In this document: piece by piece, positions 1 to 11,492 of the stretch
How positions within the stretch are numbered: the first letter of the stretch is position 1
Layout of the letters: every line of letters begins with the position of its first letter
Assembly (NCBI RefSeq): GCF_032854445.1
Contig: NW_027018252.1
Coordinates: 1-51,881 of the forward strand
DNA: 51,881 nt
Direction of reading: 5' to 3'
From: Liolophura sinensis
Taxonomy: Eukaryota; Mollusca; Polyplacophora; Chitonida; Chitonidae
Position numbers and translations under genes: made by a program
Notes under the pieces: generated by a model
Seen by the model: only the letters and a program-made list of their open reading frames with translations
Database searches by the model: none
Told to the model about the DNA's origin: nothing

Positions 1-545
1 CCGAAGGGCACATAACTTATAATCAAAGTTGATTATAGTAATGACCAGTCGCGATATTACATAGTAAATGTAGCCGAATTGAATTAGCAAAAAGCCCAGG
101 CAAAAATCCAAAAGTGGAAAAACTGTTCCAATGCTGCTGATAAGAGGCTAATCCGACGTATTTTGTGACGAGAAATCGAATGGTGCAAACCGCGTTGCTC
201 TCCGACCAATACTTTTGGCTGTAGCGACAATTGAATGAGCATTTATGTGAAAATCACGTGCCCAGCAACGGCTCTTACTCCATGGAAACCAAGGAAATTT
301 GCAATTTTTCAACAGCTGGAGATGCCTGCCAATTGCGCATCTTTTGGCACCTTATTGATGTGGGTCAGTGTTTAATTGTACTTTTTACAGCAGACTGTAT
401 CAAGTACCTTGTGTTTTTTATATACAAATGGTGTGGTTTTTCAACATGTAGATAAAGACATTGAGTTTGTCTTCGAATTAGAAGTAAGACAATTGCTGGA
501 TGAGTTAAATGGGCTTGGCCCAAAGATTTGGCGTCTTCTGGGCTA
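1..545 (+). repeat. Copy 1, 545 bp, at the window edge
   Basis: This copy is three bases short. One A is missing from the AATCAAAAG tract near base 25, and two bases are missing at the CCTGGCCC position (it reads GCCTGCCAATT near 327). It also reads TTTGGCGTC near 530, where other copies have TTTGACGTC. It carries a stop-type TGTTTAATTG (class I, see findings). Nothing marks a transition out of the satellite. Confidence 0.9.
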
Positions 546-1093
546 CCGAAGGGCACATAACTTATAATCAAAGGTTGATTATAGTAATGACCAGTCGCGA
601 TATTACATAGTAAATGTAGCCGAATTGAATTAGCAAAAAGCCCAGGCAAAAATCCAAAAGTGGAAAAACTATTCCAATGCTGCTGATAAGAGGCTAATCC
701 GACGTATTTTGTGACGAGAAATCGAATGGTGCAAACCGCGTTGCTCTCCGACCAATACTTTTGGCTGTAGCGACAATTGAATGAGCATTTATGTGAAAAT
801 CACGTGCCTAACAACGGCTCTTACTCCATGGAAACCAAGGAAATTTGCAATTTTTCAACAGCTGGAGATGCCTGGCCCAATTGCGCATCTTTTGGCACCT
901 TTTTGATGTGGGTCAGTGTTCAATTGTACTTTTTACAGCAGACTGTATCAAGTACCTTGTGTTTTTTATATACAAATGGTGTGGTTTTTCAACATGTAGA
1001 TAAAGACATTGAGTTTGTCTTCGACTTAGAAGTAAGACAATTGCTGGATGAGTTAAATGGGCTTGGCCCAAAGATTTGACGTCTTCTGGGCTA

Positions 1094-1641
1094 CCGAAGG
1101 GCACATAACTTATAATCAAAAGTTGAATATAGTAATGACCAGTCGCGATATTACATAGTAAATGTAGCCGAATTGAATTAGCAAAAAGCCCAGGCAAAAA
1201 TCCAAAAGTGGAAAAACTGTTCCAATGCTGCTGGTAAGAGGCTAATCCACCGTATTTTGTGACGAGAAATCGAATGGTGCAAACCGCGTTGCTCTCCGAC
1301 CAATACTTTTGGCTGTAGCGACAATTGAATGAGCATTTATGTGAAAATCACGTGCCTAACAACGGCTCTTACTCCATGGAAACCAAGGAAATTTGCAATT
1401 TTTCAACAGCTGGAGATGCCTGGCCCAATTGCGCATCTTTTGGCACCTTTTTGATGTGGGTCAGTGTTCAATTGTACTTTTTACAGCAGACTGTATCAAG
1501 TACCTTGTTGTTTTTATATACAAATGGTGTGGTTTTTCAACATGTAGATAAAGACATTGAGTTTGTCTTCGACTTAGAAGTAAGACAATTGCTGGATGAG
1601 TTAAATGGGCTTGGCCCAAAGATTTGACGTCTTCTGGGCTA
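1094..1641 (+). repeat. Example full-length monomer (copy 3, 548 bp)
   Basis: This copy shows the standard landmarks, which can be used to phase the other copies. In order they are CCGAAGG (1094), the palindrome TCGCGA (1143-1148), the anchor TTG (1325), CACGTG (1349-1354), CCATGG (1374-1379), CAGCTG (1407-1412), an AT-rich tract with TATATAC (about 1515), and GACGTC (1626-1631). TCGCGA, CACGTG, CCATGG, CAGCTG and GACGTC each appear about once per copy, so enzymes cutting these sites should give a ~548-bp ladder. Hand-counted GC is about 40% (220 of 547). I saw no shorter internal period: the monomer is not itself built from obvious sub-repeats. Confidence 0.95.
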
Positions 1642-1872
1642 CCGAAGGGCACATAACTTATAATCAAAAGTTGACTATAGTAATGACCAGTCGCGATATT
1701 ACATAGTAAATGTAGCCGAATTGAATTAGCAAAAAGCCCAGGCAAAAATCCAGAAGTGGAAAAACTGTTCCAATGCTGCTGGTAAGAGGCTAATCCGACG
1801 TATTTTGTGACGAGAAATCGAATGGTGCAAACCGCGTTGCTCTTCGACCAATACTTTTGGCTGTAGCGACAA

Positions 1873-2640
1873 TTGAATGAGCATTTATGTGAAAATCACG
1901 TGACCAGCAACGGCTCTTACTCCATGGAAACCAAGGAAATTTGCAATTTTTCAACAGCTGGAGATGCCTGGCCCAATTGCGCATCTTTTGGCACCTTATT
2001 GATGTGGGTCAGTGTTCAATTGTACTTTTTACAGCAGACTGCGTCAAGTACATTGTTGTTTGTATATACAAATGGTGTGGTTTTTCAACATGTAGATAAA
2101 GACATTGAGTTTGTCTTCGACTTAGAAGTAAGACAATTGCTGGATGAGTTAAATGGGCTTGGCCCAAAGATTTGACGTCTTCTGGGCTACCGAAGGGCAC
2201 ATAACTTATAATCAAAAGTTGACTATAGTAATGACCAGTCGCGATATTACATAGTAAATGTAGCCGAATTTAATTAGCAAAAAGCCCAGGCAAAAATCCA
2301 AAAGTGGAAAAACTGTTCCAATGCTGCTGGTAAGAGGCTAATCCGCCGTATTTTGTGACGAGAAATCGAATGGTGCAAACCGCGTTGCTCTCCGACCAAT
2401 ACTTTTGGCTGTAGCGACAATTGAATGAGCATTTATGTGAAAATCACGTGACCAGCAACGGCTCTTACTCCATGGAAACCAAGGAAATTTGCAATTTTTC
2501 AACAGCTGGAGATGCCTGGCCCAATTGCGCATCTTTTGGCACCTTATTGATGTGGGTCAGTGTTTAATTGTACTTTTTACAGCAGACTGTATCAAGTACC
2601 TTGTGTTTTTTATATACAAATGGTGTGGTTTTTCAACATG
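1873..2640 (+). repeat. Copies 4-5 variant block, duplicated at 6806-7573
   Basis: Copy 4 carries rare linked variants: CTCTTCGACC upstream of its anchor (near 1841), GCGTCAAGTACATTG near 2041, GTTTGTATATAC near 2058, and CGAATTTAATTAG near 2266. The same combination is found at 6776-7206, exactly 4933 bp (nine copies plus one base) further on. Such linked rare variants point to duplication of a multi-copy segment, not independent mutation. Confidence 0.8.
1896..1903. promoter_or_regulatory. TCACGTGA palindrome, E-box-like (example)
   Basis: Nearly every monomer has CACGTG at about base 256; copies of the GACCAGC type extend it to the 8-bp palindrome TCACGTGA. CACGTG is the classic binding core of basic helix-loop-helix leucine-zipper proteins, and ATCACGTG fits the yeast CDEI consensus RTCACRTG. 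That is general knowledge about the motif only; one such 6-mer per 548 bp could be chance fixed by the repeat. Copy 57 has lost it (AAATTACGTG near 30827). Confidence 0.35.
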
Positions 2641-2754
2641 TAGATAAAGACATTGAGTTTGTCTTCGACTTACAAGTAAGACAATTGCTGGATAAGTTAA
2701 ATGGGTTTGGCCCAAAGATTTGACGTCTTCTGGGCTACCGAAGGGCACATAACT

Positions 2755-2775
2755 TATAATCAAAAGTTGATTATA
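2755..2775. repeat. Short perfect inverted repeat, 9-bp arms, 3-bp loop (example)
   Basis: TATAATCAA and TTGATTATA are perfect reverse complements separated by AAG. The site lies about 15 bp after CCGAAGG in each monomer. Copies that read TTGATTATA have the perfect palindrome; many others read TTGAATATA or TTGACTATA, which breaks one pair of the right arm. It could form a small hairpin or be a dimer-binding site, but no function is shown by the sequence. Confidence 0.75.
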
Positions 2776-3286
2776 GTAATGACCAGTCGCGATATTACAT
2801 AGTAAATGTAGCCGAATTGAATTAGCAAAAAGCCCAGGCAAAAATCCAAAAGTGGAAAAACTGTTCCAATGCTGCTGATAAGAGGCTAATCCGACGTATT
2901 TTGTGACGAGAAATCGAATGGTGCAAACCGCGTTGCTCTCCGAACCAATACTTTTGGCTGTAGCGACAATTGAATGAGCATTTATGTGAAAATCACGTGC
3001 CTAACAAAGGCTCTTACTCCATGGAAACCAAGGAAATTTGCAATTTTTCAACAGCTGGAGATGCCTGGCCCAATTGCGCATCTTTTGGCACCTTTTTGAT
3101 GTGGGTCAGTGTTCAATTGTACTTTTTACAGCAGACTGTATCAAGTACCTTGTTGTTTTTATATACAAATGGTGTGGTTTTTCAACATGTAGATAAAGAC
3201 ATTGAGTTTGTCTTCGACTTAGAAGTAAGACAATTGCTGGATGAGTTAAATGGGCTTGGCCCAAAGATTTGACGTCTTCTGGGCTA

Positions 3287-4930
3287 CCGAAGGGCACATA
3301 ACTTATAATCAAAAGTTGAATATAGTAATGACCAGTCGCGATATTACATAGTAAATGTAGCCGAATTGAATTAGCAAAAAGCCCAGGTAAAAATCCAAAT
3401 GTGGAAAAACTGTTCCAATGCTGCTGGTAAGAGGCTAATCCGCCGTATTTTGTGACGAGAAATCGAATGGTGCAAACCGCGTTGCTCTCCGACCAACACT
3501 TATGGCTGTAGCGACTATTGAATGAGCATTTATGTGAAAATCACGTGCCTAACAACGGCTCTTACTCCAAGGGAACCAAGGAAATTTGCAATTTTTCAAC
3601 AGCTGGAGATGCCTGGCCCAATTGCCCATCTTTTGGCACCTTATTGATGTGGGTCAGTGTTTAATTATACATTTTATAGCAGACTGTATCAAGTACCTTG
3701 TGTTTTTTATATACAAATGGTGTGGTTTTTCAACATGTAGATAAAGACATTGAGTTTGTCTTCGACTTAGAAGTAAGACAATTGCTGGATGAGTTAAATG
3801 GGCTTGGCCCAAAGATTTGACGTCTTCTGGGCTACCGAAGGGCACATAACTTATAATCAAAAGTTGATTATAGTAATGACCAGTCGCGATATTACATAGT
3901 AAATGTAGCCGAATTGAATTAGCAAAAAGCCCAGGCAAAAATCCAAAAGTGGAAAAACTGTTCCAATGCTGCTGATAAGAGGCTGATCCGACGTATTTTG
4001 TGACGAGAAATCGAATGGTGCAAACCGCGTTGCTCTCCGACCAATACTTTTGGCTGTAGCGACAATTGAATGAGCATTTATGTGAAAATCACGTGCCCAG
4101 CAACGGCTCTTACTGCATGGAAACCAAGGAAATTTGCAATTTTTCAACAGCTGGAGATGCCTGGCCCAATTGCGCATCTTTTGGCACCTTATTGATGTGG
4201 GTCAGTGTTTAATTGTACTTTTTACAGCAGACTGTATCAAGTACCTTGTGTTTTTCATATACAAATGGTGTGGTTTTTCAACATGTAGATAAAGACATTG
4301 AGTTTGTCTTCGACTTAGAAGTAAGACAATTGCTGGATGAGTTAAATGGGCTTGGCCCAAAGATTTGACGTCTTCTGGGCTACCGAAGGGCACATAACTT
4401 ATAATTAAAAGTTGATTATAGTAATGACCAGTCGCGATATTACATAGTAAATGTAGCCGAATTGAATTAGCAAAAAGCCCAGGCAAAAATCCCAAAGTGG
4501 AAAAACTGTTCCAATGCTGCTGATAAGAGGCTAATCCGACGTATTTTGTGACGAGAAATCGAATGGTGCAAACCGCGTTGCTCTCCGACCAACACTTATG
4601 GCTGTAGCGACAATTGAATGAGCATTTATGTGAAAATCACGTGACCAGCAACGGCTCTTACTCCATGGAAACCAAGGAAATTTGCAATTTTTCAACAGCT
4701 GGAGATGCCTGGCCCAATTGCGCATCTTTTGGCACCTTATTGATGTGGGTCAGTGTTCAATTGTACTTTTTACAGCAGATTGTATCAAGTACCTTGTGTT
4801 TTTTATATACAAATGGTGTGGTTTTTCAACATGTAGATAAAGACATTGAGTTTGTTTTCGACTTAGAAGTAAGACAATTGCTGGATGAGTTAAATGGGCT
4901 TGGCCCAAAGATTTGACGTCTTCTGGGCTA
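3287..4930 (+). repeat. Three-copy block (copies 7-9), first occurrence
   Basis: Copies 7, 8 and 9 form a recognisable series. The first has CAGGTAAAAATCCAAATG (near 3384), CTCCAAGGGAACC, and TTATACATTTTATAGC. The second has TGTTTTTCATATAC. The third has CCAACACTTATGG followed by CAACAATTG-type flanks and the GACCAGCAACGG variant. The same series recurs at copies 18-20 and 25-27, at offsets of 6028 bp (11 copies) and 9864 bp (18 copies). Confidence 0.75.
3857..4177 (-). other. Minus-strand open frame extended by stop loss in copy 8 (106 codons), not called a gene
   Basis: Many monomers carry a 64-codon minus-strand frame with an ATG start (MRNWARHLQ...) that ends at TAG, complementary to GGCTAATCCG. 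In copy 8 the plus strand reads GGCTGATCCG (near 3981), which removes this stop and extends the frame to 106 codons. The extension is hydrophobic. Differences between copies are mostly amino-acid changing, which argues against a selected protein. Confidence 0.25.
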
Positions 4931-5709
4931 CCGAAGGGCACATAACTTATAATCAAAAGTTGATTATAGTAATGACCAGTCGCGATATTACATAGTAAAT
5001 GTAGCCGAATTGAATTAGCAAAAAGCCCAGGCAAAAATCCAAAAGTGGAAAAACTGTTTCAATGCTGCTGATAAGAGGCTAATCCGACGTATTTTGTGAC
5101 GAGAAATCGAATGGTGCAAACCGCGTTGCTCTCCGACCAATACTTTTGGCTGTAGCGACAATTGAATGAGCATTTATGTGAAAATCACGTGACCAGCAAC
5201 GGCTCTTACTCCATGGAAACCAAGGAAATTTGCAATTTTTCAACAGCTGGAGATGCCTGGCCCAATTGCGCATCTTTTGGCACCTTATTGATGTGGGTCA
5301 GTGTTTAATTATACTTTTTACAGCAGACTGTATCAAGTACCTTGTGTTTTTTATATACAAATGGTGTGGTTTTTCAACATGTAGATAAAGACATTGAGTT
5401 TGTCTTCGACTTAGAAGTAAGACAATTGCTGGATGAGTTAAATGGGCTTGGCCCAAAGATTTGACGTCTTCTGGGCTACCGAAGGGCACATAACTTATCA
5501 TGAAAAGTTGACTATAGTAATCACCAGTCGCGATATTACATAGTAAATGTAGCCGAATTTAATTAGCAAAAAGCCCAGGCAAAAATCCAGAAGTTGAAAA
5601 ACTGTTCCAATGCTGCTGGTAAGAGGCTAATCCGACGTATTTTGTGACGAGAAATCGAATGGTGCAAACCGCGTTGCTCTTCGACCAATACTTTTGGCTG
5701 TAGCGACAA
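4614..5709 (+). repeat. 1096-bp dimer unit, first copy
   Basis: A two-copy unit is repeated directly in tandem at 5710-6805. Shared rare markers are CAGATTGTATC, GAGTTTGTTTTCG, TGTTTCAATGC, TTAATTATAC, and the cluster TTATCATGAAAAG followed by AGTAATCACC near 5497-5525. By eye the two units are almost identical over their length. Confidence 0.85.
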
Positions 5710-6805
5710 TTGAATGAGCATTTATGTGAAAATCACGTGACCAGCAACGGCTCTTACTCCATGGAAACCAAGGAAATTTGCAATTTTTCAACAGCTGGAG
5801 ATGCCTGGCCCAATTGCGCATCTTTTGGCACCTTATTGATGTGGGTCAGTGTTCAATTGTACTTTTTACAGCAGATTGTATCAAGTACCTTGTGTTTTTT
5901 ATATACAAATGGTGTGGTTTTTCAACATGTAGATAAAGACATTGAGTTTGTTTTCGACTTAGAAGTAAGACAATTGCTGGATGAGTTAAATGGGCTTGGC
6001 CCAAAGATTTGACGTCTTCTGGGCTACCGAAGGGCACATAACTTATAATCAAAAGTTGATTATAGTAATGACCAGTCGCGATATTACATAGTAAATGTAG
6101 CCGAATTGAATTAGCAAAAAGCCCAGGCAAAAATCCAAAAGTGGAAAAACTGTTTCAATGCTGCTGATAAGAGGCTAATCCGACGTATTTTGTGACGAGA
6201 AATCGAATGGTGCAAACCGCGTTGCTCTCCGACCAATACTTTTGGCTGTAGCGACAATTGAATGAGCATTTATGTGAAAATCACGTGACCAGCAACGGCT
6301 CTTACTCCATGGAAACCAAGGAAATTTGCAATTTTTCAACAGCTGGAGATGCCTGGCCCAATTGCGCATCTTTTGGCACCTTATTGATGTGGGTCAGTGT
6401 TTAATTATACTTTTTACAGCAGACTGTATCAACTACCTTGTGTTTTTTATATACAAATGGTGTGGTTTTTCAACATGTAGATAAAGACATTGAGTTTGTC
6501 TTCGACTTAGAAGTAAGACAATTGCTGGATGAGTTAAATGGGCTTGGCCCAAAGATTTGACGTCTTCTGGGCTACCGAAGGGCACATAACTTATCATGAA
6601 AAGTTGACTATAGTAATCACCAGTCGCGATATTACATAGTAAATGTAGCCGAATTTAATTAGCAAAAAGCCCAGGCAAAAATCCAGAAGTTGAAAAACTG
6701 TTCCAATGCTGCTGGTAAGAGGCTAATCCGACGTATTTTGTGACGAGAAATCGAATGGTGCAAACCGCGTTGCTCTTCGACCAATACTTTTGGCTGTAGC
6801 GACAA
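5710..6805 (+). repeat. 1096-bp dimer unit, second copy
   Basis: This is the second copy of the dimer that starts at 4614. The same cluster of rare variants recurs near 6591-6620. One difference I saw is CAACTACC near 6430, where the first copy has CAAGTACC. Near-identity over about 1.1 kb in a more diverged neighbourhood marks a recent local duplication, probably by unequal exchange. Confidence 0.85.
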
Positions 6806-7573
6806 TTGAATGAGCATTTATGTGAAAATCACGTGACCAGCAACGGCTCTTACTCCATGGAAACCAAGGAAATTTGCAATTTTTCAACAGCTAGAGATGC
6901 CTGGCCCAATTGCGCATCTTTTGGCACCTTATTGATGTGGGTCAGTGTTCAGTTGTACTTTTTACAGCAGACTGCGTCAAGTACATTGTTGTTTGTATAT
7001 ACAAATGGTGTGGTTTTTCAACATGTAGATAAAGACATTGAGTTTGTCTTCGACTTAGAAGTAAGACAATTGCTGGATGAGTTAAATGGGCTTGGCCCAA
7101 AGATTTGACGTCTTCTGGGCTACCGAAGGGCACATAACTTATAATCAAAAGTTGACTATAGTAATGACCAGTCGCGATATTACATAGTAAATGTAGCCGA
7201 ATTTAATTAGCAAAAAGCCCAGGCAAAAATCCAAAAGTGGAAAAACTGTTCCAATGCTGCTGGTAAGAGGCTAATCCGCCGTATTTTGTGACGAGAAATC
7301 GAATGGTGCAAACCGCGTTGCTCTCCGACCAATACTTTTGGCTGTAGCGACAATTGAATGAGCATTTATGTGAAAATCACGTGACCAGCAACGGCTCTTA
7401 CTCCATGGAAACCAAGGAAATTTGCAATTTTTCAACAGCTGGAGATGCCTGGCCCAATTGCGCATCTTTTGGCACCTTATTGATGTGGGTCAGTGTTTAA
7501 TTGTACTTTTTACAGCAGACTGTATCAAGTACCTTGTGTTTTTTATATACAAATGGTGTGGTTTTTCAACATG
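6806..7573 (+). repeat. Copies 13-14, partner of the 1873-2640 block
   Basis: This block shares the GCGTCAAGTACATTG, GTTTGTATATAC and CGAATTTAATTAG markers with copies 4-5. It has since gained its own changes, such as CAGCTAGAGATG near 6888 and TTCAGTTGTAC near 6948. It directly follows the duplicated dimer, so two duplication events of different unit size abut here. Confidence 0.75.
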
Positions 7574-9314
7574 TAGATAAAGACATTGAGTTTGTCTTCG
7601 ACTTAGAAGTAAGACAATTGCTGGATGAGTTAAATGGGCTTGGCCCAAAGATTTGACGTCTTCTGGGCTACCGAAGGGTACATAACTACTAATAAAAAGT
7701 TGATTATAGTAATGACCAGTCGCGATATTACATAGTAAATGTAGCCGAATTGAATTAGCAAAAAGCCCAGGCAAAAATCCAAAAGTGGAAAAACTGTTCC
7801 AATGCTGCTGGTAAGAGGCTAATCCGCCGTATTTTGTGACGAGAAATCGAATGGTGCAAACCGCGTTGCTCTCCGACCAACACTTTTGGCTGTAGCGACA
7901 ATTGAATGAGCATTTATGTGAAAATCACGTGCCTAACAACGGCTCTTACTCCATGGAAACCAAGGAAATTTGCAATTTTTCAACAGCTGGAGATGCCTGG
8001 CCCAATTGCGCATCTTTTGGCACCTTATTGATGTGGGTCAGTGTTTAATTGTACTTTTTACAGCAGACTGTATCAAGTACCTTGTGTTTTTTATATACAA
8101 ATGGTGTGGTTTTTCAACATGTAGATAAAGACATTGAGTTTGTCTTCGACTTAGAAGTAAGACAATTGCTGGATGAGTTAAATGGGCTTGGCCCAAAGAT
8201 TTGACGTCTTCTGGGCTACCGAAGGGCACATAACTTATAATCAAAAGTTGAATATAGTAATGACCAGTCGCGATATTACATAGTAAATGTAGCCGAATTG
8301 AATTAGCAAAAAGCCCAGGCAAAAATCCAAAAGTGGAAAAACTGTTCCAATGCTGCTGATAAGAGGCTAATCCGACGTATTTTGTGACGAGAAATCGAAT
8401 GGTGCAAACCGCGTTGCTCTCCGACCAATACTTTTGGCTGTAGCGACAATTGAATGAGCATTTATGTGAAAATCACGTGCCCAGCAACGGCTCTTACTCC
8501 ATGGAAACCAAGGAAATTTGCAATTTTTCAACAGCTGGAGATGCCTGGCCCAATTGCGCATCTTTTGGCACCTTATTGATGTGGGTCAGTGTTTAATTGT
8601 ACTTTTTACAGCAGACTGTATCAAGTACCTTGTGTTTTTTATATACAAATGGTGTGGTTTTTCAACATGTAGATAAAGACATTGAGTTTGTCTTCGACTT
8701 AGAAGTAAGACAATTGCTGGATGAGTTAAATGGGCTTGGCCCAAAGATTTGACGTCTTCTGGGCTACCGAAGGGCACATAACTTATAATCAAAAGTTGAT
8801 TATAGTAATGACCAGTCGCGATATTACATAGTAAATGTAGCCGAATTGAATTAGCAAAAAGCCCAGGCAAAAATCCAAAAGTGGAAAAACTGTTCCAATG
8901 CTGCTGATAAGAGGCTAATCCGACGTATTTTGTGACGAGAAATCGAATGGTGCAAACCGCGTTGCTCTCCGACCAATACTTTTGGCTGTAGCGACAATTG
9001 AATGAGCATTTATGTGAAAATCACGTGACCAGCAACGGCTCTTACTCCATGGAAACCAAGGAAATTTGCAATTTTTCAACAGCTGGAGATGCCTGGCCCA
9101 ATTGCGCATCTTTTGGCACCTTATTGATGTGGGTCAGTGTTCAATTGTACTTTTTACAGCAGACTGTATCAAGTACCTTGTTGTTTTTATATACAAATGG
9201 TGTGGTTTTTCAACATGTAGATAAAGACATTGAGTTTGTCTTCGACTTAGAAGTAAGACAATTGCTGGATGAGTTAAATGGGCTTGGCCCAAAGATTTGA
9301 CGTCTTCTGGGCTA

Positions 9315-10958
9315 CCGAAGGGCACATAACTTATAATCAAAAGTTGAATATAGTAATGACCAGTCGCGATATTACATAGTAAATGTAGCCGAATTGAATT
9401 AGCAAAAAGCCCAGGTAAAAATCCAAATGTGGAAAAACTGTTCCAATGCTGCTGGTAAGAGGCTAATCCGACGTATTTTGTGACGAGAAATCGAATGGTG
9501 CAAACCGCGTTGCTCTCCGACCAACACTTTTGGCTGTATCGACTTTTGAATGAGCATTTATGTGAAAATCACGTGCCTAACAACGGCTCTTACTCCAAGG
9601 GAACCAAGGAAATTTGCAATTTTTCAACAGCTGGAGATGCCTGGCCCAATTGCGCATCTTTTGGCACCTTATTGATGTGGGTCAGTGTTTAATTATACAT
9701 TTTATAGCAGACTGTATCAAGTACCTTGTGTTTTTTATATACAAATGGTGTGGTTTTTCAACATGTAGATAAAGACATTGAGTTTGTCTTCGACTTAGAA
9801 GTAAGACAATTGCTGGATGAGTTAAATGGGCTTGGCCCAAAGATTTGACGTCTTCTGGGCTACCGAAGGGCACATAACTTATAATCAAAAGTTGATTATA
9901 GTAATGACCAGTCGCGATATTACATAGTAAATGTAGCCGAATTGAATTAGCAAAAAGCCCAGGCAAAAATCCAAAAGTGGAAAAACTGTTCCAATGCTGC
10001 TGATAAGAGGCTAATCCGACGTATTTTGTGACGAGAAATCGAATGGTGCAAACCGCGTTGCTCTCCGACCAATACTTTTGGCTGTAGCGACAATTGAATG
10101 AGCATTTATGTGAAAATCACGTGCCTAACAACGGCTCTTACTCCATGGAAACCAAGGAAATTTCAAATTTTTCAACAGCTGGAGATGCCTGGCCCAATTG
10201 CGCATCTTTTGGCACCTTATTGATGTGGGTCAGTGTTTAATTGTACTTTTTACAGCAGACTGTATCAAGTACCTTGTGTTTTTCATATACAAATGGTGTG
10301 GTTTTTCAACATGTAGATAAAGACATTGAGTTTGTCTTCGACTTAGAAGTAAGACAATTGCTGGATGAGTTAAATGGGCTTGGCCCAAAGATTTGACGTC
10401 TTCTGGGCTACCGAAGGGCACATAACTTATAATCAAAAGTTGATTATAGTAATGACCAGTCGCGATATTACATAGTAAATGTAGCCGAATTGAATTAGCA
10501 AAAAGCCCAGGCAAAAATCCCAAAGTGGAAAAACTGTTCCAATGCTGCTGATAAGAGGCTAATCCGACGTATTTTGTGACGAGAAATCGAATGGTGCAAA
10601 CCGCGTTGCTCTCCGACCAACACTTATGGCTGTAGCGACAATTGAATGAGCATTTATGTGAAAATCACGTGACCAGCAACGGCTCTTACTCCATGGAAAC
10701 CAAGGAAATTTGCAATTTTTCAACAGCTGGAGATGCCTGGCCCAATTGCGCATCTTTTGGCACCTTATTGATGTGGGTCAGTGTTCAATTGTACTTTTTA
10801 CAGCAGACTGTATCAAGTACCTTGTTGTTTTTATATACAAATGGTGTGGTTTTTCAACATGTAGATAAAGACATTGAGTTTGTCTTCGACTTAGAAGTAA
10901 GACAATTGCTGGATGAGTTAAATGGGCTTGGCCCAAAGATTTGACGTCTTCTGGGCTA
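9315..10958 (+). repeat. Three-copy block (copies 18-20), second occurrence
   Basis: The series of copies 7-9 recurs here. It shares CCAAATGTGG near 9424, the GGGAACC change near 9600, TTATACATTTTATAGC near 9691, and TTTTTCATATAC near 10280. The middle copy also has GAAATTTCAAATTTTT near 10160, shared with copy 26 (near 13997) but not copy 8, so blocks 2 and 3 are closer to each other than to block 1. Confidence 0.75.
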
Positions 10959-11138
10959 CCGAAGGGCACATAACTTATAATCAAAAGTTGAATATAGTAA
11001 TGACCAGTCGCGATATTACATAGTAAATGTAGCCGAATTGAATTAGCAAAAAGCCCAGGTAAAAATCCAAATGTGGAAAAACTGTTCCAATGCTGCTGGT
11101 AAGAGGCTAATCCGCCGTATTTTGTGACGAGAAATCGA

Positions 11139-11492
11139 ATGGTGCAAACCGCGTTGCTCTCCGACCAACACTTATGGCTGTATCGACTATTGAATGAGCA
11201 TTTATGTGAAAATCACGTGCCTAACAACGGCTCTTACTCCAAGGGAACCAAGGAAATTTGCAATTTTTCAACAGCTGGAGATGCCTGGCCCAATTGCGCA
11301 TCTTTTGGCACCTTATTGATGTGGGTCAGTGTTCAATTGTACTTTTTACAGCAGACTGTATCAAGTACCTTGTTGTTTTTATATACAAATGGTGTGGTTT
11401 TTCAACATGTAGATAAAGACATTGAGTTTGTCTTCGACTTAGAAGTAAGACAATTGCTGGATGAGTTAAATGGGCTTGGCCCAAAGATTTGA
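11139..11492 (+). other. Longest ATG-started plus-strand open frame (117 codons), not called a gene
   Basis: In most monomers the frame that starts at this ATG stops after 14 codons at a TAG just before the anchor. In copy 21 the TAG is TAT (11181-11183), so the frame runs on through the anchor region to the usual TGA after GGCCCAAAGATT. The predicted product has a hydrophobic stretch in its middle (FGTLLMWVSVQLYFLQQ) and no domain I recognise. The same TAG change occurs in copies 18 (9537), 22 (11729) and 27 (14471, TAC), but those frames end earlier. One copy of many being open is expected by chance in an array this size. Confidence 0.3.

Noticed and set aside
1015-1045. CENP-B box
   Set aside because: GTCTTCGACTTAGAAG begins with TTCG and has an A at the right spacing, but the required CGGG half is absent.
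1265-1325. RNA polymerase III A and B boxes (SINE or tRNA origin)
   Set aside because: AAATCGAATGG resembles only the core of a B box, and no matching A box lies at a proper distance upstream; no tRNA fold is apparent.
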